Source: Bacillota bacterium (GTDB taxonomy: Bacteria > Bacillota > Clostridia > Christensenellales > CAG-138). Taken from it: 7,122 nt of DNA. Below the pieces are notes generated by a model. The model saw only the letters and a program-made list of their open reading frames with translations, was not told where the DNA came from and did no database searches. The position numbers were made by a program, and so were the translations under genes. The stretch covers positions 1 to 7,122 of the forward strand of contig JAEWZS010000068.1 in NCBI GenBank assembly GCA_023458355.1. Direction: 5' to 3'. The stretch's first letter is position 1. Each line of letters opens with the position of its first letter. Below, in pieces: positions 1-4,520 of the stretch.

Positions 1-1440
1 ATTGCACTCTACGATAGCAACCGCATCACCATCGAGGGCGGTACAGATATCGCATTCATCGAAGATGTAGCTAAGCGCTATGAAGCATACGGCTTCTTCG
101 TGCAGGACGTGAAGGACGGCGAGGATATCGATGCCATCGCTCTGGCTATTGCTACAGCAAAAGCGCAGTTTGATAAGCCCTCGCTCATCATCGTGCACAC
201 GAAAATCGCGCACGGTACCGCCAAGGAAGGCAAAGCGAGTGCGCACGGCGAGCCTTTGGGCGAAGACAACATTAAGGCTTACAAAGAAGCTCTGGGCTGG
301 AGCGAGAAAGCATTTGATGTGCCGCAGGATATTTACGACCACTTTGCCGCCATGCAGCCGCGTTTCCAAAAATATGAGGATGACTATAACGCGCTTATAT
401 TGTCCTACAAAAAAACGTATCCCGAGCTTTATGAGAAATGGGTAGCGTATCACAGCGACAAGCTGCCTGAAGCGCTATATAACGACGAAAACCTGTTTAA
501 TGCTGAGGGTAAAAAGGCAACCCGCACCTTAGGCGGCGATGTGCTCAACAAACTCGCGGTATATTTGCCCAATCTGTTCGGCGGAAGTGCAGACCTTGCT
601 CCCTCCAACAAAACAGAGCTTAAAGGCAAACCGTATTTCTCGCAGGAAACACCGGAAGGATCAAACATCCATTTCGGCGTACGCGAGATCGCCATGGCCG
701 CGGCATGTAACGGTATAGCGCTGCACGGCGGCTTAAGGCCGTACTGTGCGACCTTCCTCGTGTTTGCGGATTATCTAAAGCCTGCGCTTCGCTTAAGTGC
801 ACTCATGCAGATGCCCGTATTGTACGTACTCACGCACGATTCCATCGGCGTAGGCGAGGACGGCCCCACACACCAGCCCGTAGAGCAGCTTGCTTCCCTG
901 CGTTTTACACCCAACACCTATTTGTTCCGCCCCGCAGATGCTAAGGAAACGGCAGCCTGTTATCTTGAGGCGCTTAAACTTAAGGCGCCGAGCGTTATGG
1001 CACTTACCCGCCAGGATCTGCCGCAACTCCCGGATACGCAAAAGAACGCTGCACGCGGCGGCTATGTGCTGCGCGACCCCAAGGGAACGCCTGATGTTAT
1101 TTTGATGGGCTCCGGCTCCGAAGTAGAGCTTATCTACAAGGCGGCTGACATCCTATCCGTACAGGGTTATACGGCAAGGCTCGTTTCCATGCCTTGTATG
1201 GAGCTTTTTGAAAAGCAGGACGAAGCCTATAAAGAAAGCGTGCTTCCGAAATCCATCCGCAAGCGCGTGAGCGTAGAAGCAGCAGCTACCGTAAGCTGGC
1301 AAAAATACATAGGTCTAGATGGCAAATCGGTAGGACTCGATCACTTCGGCGCATCCGCACCCGCATCGCGTGTGTTTACCGAATTCGGCTTCACCGCAGA
1401 GAATGTAGCAAAAGTTGCGCTCGAAGTCATCAAAGGTTAA
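1..1440 (+). CDS. tkt: Transketolase, 3' part (5' end outside window)
   Basis: Thiamine-diphosphate enzyme that moves two-carbon ketol units between sugar phosphates in the non-oxidative pentose phosphate pathway; cytosolic. The frame is open from base 1, so the gene starts upstream. 479 residues remain of a usual ~660, so about 180 N-terminal residues (most of the first cofactor-binding part) are missing. Visible landmarks, numbered from the first base of the window: LYDSN at 3-7; HGEPLG at 82-87, the end of the pyrophosphate domain; FGGSADLAPSN from 193, opening the pyrimidine-binding domain; VREIAM at 227-232, whose E229 matches the family's catalytic glutamate; THDSIGVGEDGPTHQPVE from 278, the transketolase signature. 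The C-terminal domain begins around DVILMGSGSEVE and ends in VIKG with a TAA stop. No frameshift or internal stop is seen. It is full-length in style, not the split two-subunit form. A strong hairpin follows 9 bases after the stop. Confidence 0.97.
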   Translation: MALYDSNRITIEGGTDIAFIEDVAKRYEAYGFFVQDVKDGEDIDAIALAIATAKAQFDKPSLIIVHTKIAHGTAKEGKASAHGEPLGEDNIKAYKEALGWSEKAFDVPQDIYDHFAAMQPRFQKYEDDYNALILSYKKTYPELYEKWVAYHSDKLPEALYNDENLFNAEGKKATRTLGGDVLNKLAVYLPNLFGGSADLAPSNKTELKGKPYFSQETPEGSNIHFGVREIAMAAACNGIALHGGLRPYCATFLVFADYLKPALRLSALMQMPVLYVLTHDSIGVGEDGPTHQPVEQLASLRFTPNTYLFRPADAKETAACYLEALKLKAPSVMALTRQDLPQLPDTQKNAARGGYVLRDPKGTPDVILMGSGSEVELIYKAADILSVQGYTARLVSMPCMELFEKQDEAYKESVLPKSIRKRVSVEAAATVSWQKYIGLDGKSVGLDHFGASAPASRVFTEFGFTAENVAKVALEVIKG

Positions 1441-1449
1441 CTGCAATAT

Positions 1450-1494
1450 ACATAAATACAGGGTTTCTGCTTTGCCGAAACCCTGTATTTATGT
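1450..1494 (+). terminator. Perfect 18-bp hairpin after transketolase
   Basis: Bases 1450-1467 and 1477-1494 are exact reverse complements, leaving a 9-base loop. The core arms read ACAGGGTTTC and GAAACCCTGT. It starts 9 bases after the stop codon, where a Rho-independent terminator is expected. However, the outer stem is A/T-rich and no clean run of T follows; the T-rich part (TATTTAT) is inside the stem. It may therefore terminate inefficiently, or serve mainly as a 3' end stabiliser that lets some transcription continue into the protease gene. Confidence 0.65.
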
Positions 1495-1537
1495 TGATGC
1501 TACATTTCGAATAGGTTTTGCGTGGATCGATAATGAC

Positions 1538-1542
1538 GGAGG
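1538..1542 (+). promoter_or_regulatory. Ribosome binding site deciding a GTG start
   Basis: GGAGG sits six bases before the GTG at 1549. This fixes GTG as the start of the protease gene. Confidence 0.75.
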
Positions 1543-1548
1543 AAAGAA

Positions 1549-2331
1549 GTGAAGAAAAGCATACTTGTTCAATTTTTAGTTGTGACCGGCGTGATTGCGC
1601 TTGTGAGCTGGGGCATTTGCGTAGCCTTCAGCTTATTAGGATTTTCCCTAAATAAGGATTATTGGATGTATATACCGTACATGATAGGCGGATTGTCTCC
1701 CACAATCGCCTCTTATTTTGTGCTGAAAAGAAATCGAAAAATTTCAGGATTCAGGGAATGGCTGCGGAATGTCTTCGATGCGAAACAGCCTGTTTGGGCA
1801 TATCTAATTATGCTTTTATTTGCCGTTCTCTATTTTATCCCACAGATTATGATCCTGGGATTAACGGAAATGAAGCCGGTTTATCTGCTGATCGTTCTGG
1901 TCCCAATGATGCTGTTTGGCGGCGGGCTTGAGGAAGCGGGATGGCGATACATTTTGCAGCCGGAGTTGGATGAAAAAATTGGTTATTCTTTATCCGCAAT
2001 CATCGTATCCGTGATTTGGGCTGTATGGCATCTGCCGCTCTTTTTTATTGCCGGTACAGGACAGCAGGGAACGAGCTTTTTATTGTTTTCCATAAGCGTT
2101 ATTGGCTTGACATTTGCCCTTGGTGCGTTGAGAAAAATAACAAAAAGCGTTTTCTTGTGCGTATTGCTTCATTCCTTGATAAATGCCTGCAGAGGAGTAT
2201 TTATTTTCAAAGATACCTTTGTAAGTGTCATCGTCATGTCTGCCCTGTTGGTGGGCGTATCAGTCTTTGCCGTCACTCTCTACGAGCAGAAAACGAAAAA
2301 AGCCGGTGTGCATAAACGGAGCACGGTGTAA
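1549..2331 (+). CDS. CPBP family intramembrane metalloprotease (CAAX protease-like)
   Basis: A 260-residue multi-pass membrane protein with the CPBP (Abi/CAAX prenyl endopeptidase-like) motifs in order: EEAGWR at 128-133 (the E-E-x-x-x-R motif), WHLP with H161, and HSLINA with H208 and N212. In this family the paired glutamates and the two histidines form the active site inside the membrane. About seven or eight hydrophobic segments are visible, the first at roughly 8-32 and the last at roughly 226-245, followed by a short basic tail (KTKKAGVHKRS). Known members cleave prenylated or membrane proteins, or are linked to bacteriocin self-immunity and regulation; nothing here identifies the substrate. 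No bacteriocin-like peptide gene was seen next to it. The gene is A+T-richer than its neighbours, which may point to acquisition by transfer. It has no clear promoter in the short gap upstream, so it may depend on read-through from transketolase. Confidence 0.9.
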   Translation: MKKSILVQFLVVTGVIALVSWGICVAFSLLGFSLNKDYWMYIPYMIGGLSPTIASYFVLKRNRKISGFREWLRNVFDAKQPVWAYLIMLLFAVLYFIPQIMILGLTEMKPVYLLIVLVPMMLFGGGLEEAGWRYILQPELDEKIGYSLSAIIVSVIWAVWHLPLFFIAGTGQQGTSFLLFSISVIGLTFALGALRKITKSVFLCVLLHSLINACRGVFIFKDTFVSVIVMSALLVGVSVFAVTLYEQKTKKAGVHKRSTV

Positions 2332-2361
2332 GCTTACAAATCTCTCGATATCACTTTTAAC

Positions 2362-2400
2362 ACCAAAACGCGCCGTATGAAACATACGGCGCGTTTTGGT
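2362..2400. terminator. Bidirectional terminator between convergent genes
   Basis: Bases 2362-2379 and 2383-2400 are perfect reverse complements (18 bp) around an AAA loop, with the G/C-rich core ACGCGCCGTATG. The outer stem carries AAAA on the left and TTTT on the right, so each strand reads a G/C-rich hairpin followed by T's. It lies between the plus-strand protease gene, 31 bases after its stop, and the minus-strand genes that converge on it. It is likely to end transcription from both sides. Confidence 0.85.
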
Positions 2401-2426
2401 TGGGGGGTTCGTTTAACTTAGGAAGA

Positions 2427-2462
2427 TCAGGAAAATATCTGTTTCATGAGGTTATACTCCAT
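2427..2462 (-). CDS. Possible 11-codon micro-ORF
   Basis: On the minus strand an ATG at 2462-2460 opens the peptide MEYNLMKQIFS and ends at TGA. An AAGGGAG SD lies seven bases upstream of the ATG, better than the sites of some real genes in this window. The terminator hairpin at 2400-2362 follows 27 bases after the stop. A perfect TTGACA lies upstream (2510-2505), but its possible -10 partners are badly spaced: TATGAT after 11 bp, TATCAC after 19 bp. It could be a tiny separate gene, a third cistron behind the DUF218 gene, a leader peptide, or the leftover 5' end of a decayed gene. I do not recognise the peptide. At this length chance cannot be excluded. Confidence 0.3.
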   Translation of the reverse strand: MEYNLMKQIFS

Positions 2463-2608
2463 CGCATCACTCCCTTGCTGTGATACCATCATAACCCATC
2501 AATATGTCAATTCCGCGGCCAAACCATGTACGAATATTTGCTGTTTTGTGAATAAATATTGGAAAATGATGTGATGCAAAATCAAAGTGTTTTGAGAGGT
2601 TGTTACCC

Positions 2609-3382
2609 CTATACGTTTCCTCTGAGCCAATATACTGTGAGGGCGATGCTTTCGCGCATATAATCGTTTGGCGAAATGTACCAAACACCCTTTGCGCCGA
2701 TGCCTGAGGCATCAATTCCCATTCGTTTTGCCACAAGCTCCGCGCGGTACACGTGGAACTCCGTGGTGATAAAGGCGATATTCATGTCCGTGCCGAACTG
2801 CTTTTTAAGAAGGGCGAGGGAGTATTTAAAATTCTCGTAGGTGCTCTTGGAGCGGTCTTCTATAATAAGCTTATCTGCACTTACCCCGCGCGAAAGAAGG
2901 TAGCTCTTCATAGCTATCGCCTCAGAAACGGTTTCACCTTCACCCTGACCACCGCTTAAAACAAGAATGGTATTTGGGTTTTGCTTAAGGTATTCATAGG
3001 CGGCATCGAGCCGGTACTGCAACGTCAGGGAAACGCAGCTGCCCCGTAACCCTGCGCCGAGAACGATTACCGCATCGGCGCTTGCGGGCGGCTTTTCGTG
3101 CCCTTCCTTATAGAGAACGGAGCTTACGACAACGAAAAAGAGTATGGCTAAAGAGTAGGAGCAAATTAAAAACCACTTGAAAAATGTACCAATGTGCGTT
3201 GCTTCAAACCATGCAGAAACAGGCACGAAAAAAAGCCCCAGTAAAAGAAGCGGCAATCCCAAAATCGAAGGCAGATACGTGCCGAGGTTACCGGTCGTGA
3301 GGCTTTTTATAATGACCGTGTCCAACACCAAAAGCGATCCTGTTAAAACGAGAAACGCTCTAAACATCCTGTTTCGCGTCAC
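2609..3382 (-). CDS. YdcF/SanA/ElyC-type DUF218 membrane protein
   Basis: A 257-residue protein with three hydrophobic segments (about 8-28, 36-58, 68-90) followed by a soluble DUF218 domain from about 102 to the end. Family landmarks are visible: ADAVIVLGAG at 102-111, VLSGGQGEGE at 141-150, EAIAMKSYL at 154-162, STYENF at 180-185, and TTEFHVYRAELVAKRMG from 206. Relatives such as SanA and ElyC affect envelope integrity or cell-wall precursor use, and YdcF binds S-adenosylmethionine; the biochemical role of the domain is not settled, so none is assigned. The chosen GTG start at 3382 has GGTGA six bases upstream and overlaps the transporter gene by 23 bases. An ATG at 3367 (codon 6, 8-base overlap) is the alternative. 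The two genes are surely co-transcribed and probably translationally coupled. The stop is TAG. Confidence 0.88.
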   Translation of the reverse strand: MTRNRMFRAFLVLTGSLLVLDTVIIKSLTTGNLGTYLPSILGLPLLLLGLFFVPVSAWFEATHIGTFFKWFLICSYSLAILFFVVVSSVLYKEGHEKPPASADAVIVLGAGLRGSCVSLTLQYRLDAAYEYLKQNPNTILVLSGGQGEGETVSEAIAMKSYLLSRGVSADKLIIEDRSKSTYENFKYSLALLKKQFGTDMNIAFITTEFHVYRAELVAKRMGIDASGIGAKGVWYISPNDYMRESIALTVYWLRGNV

Positions 3383-4325
3383 CTTCTGTCACCTTTAACT
3401 CTTCCACCTTTATGGCGCTTCGCGGCAGCATGTTCGCGCCGTAAACGCCGAGGAGCACCAGTAACGTACCGAGGCCCTGCATGAGTGAAAAAGACTCGCG
3501 AAGAATGAATACGCCCGCCAACACGGATACGACGGTCGTAAGACCCGCAAAGCTTGCTGAGCGCGTCGCGCCAATGAGCTCAATGCCGTAGATGCACAGG
3601 AAAAAGCCCAAAGCGCAGCAGCCGACACCTAGGTATAATACGCTTAATAGAAATTCTGTATCCCGAAACGGCAGCGTTACATACTCCGTAACCGTGCCGC
3701 TTATGCTATGCTCGATAAAGGCCGCAGCTGAAAATACAAGTGCGCCAAGCGCCATCATCACAAATGTCTTTTCTGCGCTGTTAAAGGCAGAGGCTTTGCG
3801 CGAAAAAAGTACAAAAAAGCTGTCCGAAAACACCGCAATAAGTAAAAGCGCGTAACCGAGAACGTCGAGCGACGAGGAAAAGCCCTTGACGAGCGCGATG
3901 CTCGCTACGCCGATTACGGATATTACAATGCTTACAACCTGCCTTTTGGTGGGAGGTTCGTGCAGCAACGGCCCCGAAAAGATGAGTGTCACGATGGGAA
4001 TGCATGCTAAGAGCGTACCGCTTTCGGATGCCGTGGTGCGTTTAATGCCTGCAGTTTCCGCTATGTAATATACCAAGGGCTGGAAAACTGCGATGAGAAG
4101 AAGCGGCCATAGGTTTTTCCCCCTAAGGTCGATTTTAATCACCTTAAAAAGCGCCAATAGACCCATCGCGGCAAAAGCAATAAAGAAGCGCCAGGATAGA
4201 AGCGTGAGCGTGCTTACGCGCGCAACGCTGAGCTTCACAAATAGGAAGCTGAAGCCGAATAACAGCGCAGCCAGTACCTGGCACGCGGTTCCTACGATAA
4301 CATTTTTACGATCCAATTCACTCAT
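3360..4325 (-). CDS. EamA/DMT-superfamily transporter
   Basis: From the ATG at 4325 this is a 321-residue inner-membrane protein with about ten hydrophobic helices arranged as two EamA repeats, roughly residues 11-142 and 157-298. Typical features are LLFGFSFLFVK at 21-31, SWRF at 44-47 in helix 2, and a late ILRE (274-277) before the last helix pair, followed by LGTLLVLLGVYGANM at 285-299. A polar tail follows. DMT exporters move amino acids, nucleobases, sugars or drugs; the substrate cannot be read from this sequence. The frame stays open further upstream to a TTG at 4406, but that stretch lacks an SD and a hydrophobic pattern and lies upstream of the predicted promoter, so ATG 4325 is preferred. 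It is the first gene of a two-gene unit with the DUF218 gene. The stop is TAG. Confidence 0.93.
   Translation of the reverse strand: MSELDRKNVIVGTACQVLAALLFGFSFLFVKLSVARVSTLTLLSWRFFIAFAAMGLLALFKVIKIDLRGKNLWPLLLIAVFQPLVYYIAETAGIKRTTASESGTLLACIPIVTLIFSGPLLHEPPTKRQVVSIVISVIGVASIALVKGFSSSLDVLGYALLLIAVFSDSFFVLFSRKASAFNSAEKTFVMMALGALVFSAAAFIEHSISGTVTEYVTLPFRDTEFLLSVLYLGVGCCALGFFLCIYGIELIGATRSASFAGLTTVVSVLAGVFILRESFSLMQGLGTLLVLLGVYGANMLPRSAIKVEELKVTEGDAKQDV
3377..3396 (-). promoter_or_regulatory. Duplicated SD-like site at the gene overlap
   Basis: The minus strand carries AAGGTGAC twice, 11 bases apart (3395-3388 and 3384-3377), inside the last codons of the transporter gene. The first copy places GGTGA six bases before the GTG at 3382. 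The second contains that GTG and sits ten bases before the ATG at 3367. Either copy could serve as a ribosome site, for two alternative starts of the DUF218 protein. Confidence 0.5.
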
Positions 4326-4332
4326 AGCATTT

Positions 4333-4362
4333 AGTGTAGCATAACGCGGGCGGCGCAAACAA
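4333..4362 (-). promoter_or_regulatory. Extended -10 promoter of the transporter unit
   Basis: On the minus strand TTGTTT (4362-4357), an 18-bp spacer and TACACT (4338-4333) form a sigma-A-like promoter, with TGC just before the -10 giving an extended -10 element. The -10 ends only seven bases before the ATG at 4325, so transcription should begin at or one base before the start codon. No SD is visible, which fits a leaderless mRNA. Confidence 0.5.
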
Positions 4363-4429
4363 GTGTCGTAAAGAAACTTGCGGTATGCGTGAAGAATTTG
4401 TGACAATGAGGCGCAGGAGGTCGGAATTG

Positions 4430-4458
4430 TTGTAATACGCGTAAACGCATGATAAAAT
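4430..4458 (+). promoter_or_regulatory. secA promoter
   Basis: TTGTAA (4430-4435), a 17-bp spacer and TAAAAT (4453-4458) match a vegetative sigma-factor promoter. TG at 4450-4451 adds an extended -10. Transcription would start near 4465, leaving a leader of about 55 bases before secA. The leader holds a run of seven T's (4478-4484) between short inverted arms CGTGTT (4468-4473) and AACACG (4485-4490). That pairing is weak, and no known riboswitch is recognised. Confidence 0.6.
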
Positions 4459-4520
4459 ACCTAAGTGCGTGTTGCTGTTTTTTTAACACGTCCCGGATGC
4501 GTTAGAAGCGGGAGAACGAA

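Noticed and set aside
1529..1534. GATAAT as a -10 box for the protease gene
   Set aside because: Transcription would start inside the SD, and no good -35 lies at 17-18 bp.
2581..2608. Weak stem (CAAAA and TTTTG) just after the DUF218 gene stop
   Set aside because: Five A/T-rich pairs are too weak for a terminator; the strong hairpin at 2362-2400 is the likely end.
2467..2736. Open frame of 89 codons on the minus strand
   Set aside because: It overlaps the 3' end of the DUF218 gene in another frame and runs into the gap; no SD or family resemblance.
4326..4406. N-terminal extension of the transporter to a TTG codon at 4406
   Set aside because: No SD precedes the TTG, the extra 27 residues are not like a DMT N-terminus, and they lie across and upstream of the predicted promoter.
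4415..4429. AGGAGG followed by a TTG on the plus strand
   Set aside because: The frame hits a stop (TTG TTG TAA) at once, so it encodes nothing.
4444..4503. Inverted repeat AACGCAT (4444-4450) and ATGCGTT (4497-4503) around the secA leader
   Set aside because: The left arm is in the promoter, upstream of the expected transcript start, so it cannot fold in the mRNA; seven bases at this distance may be chance.
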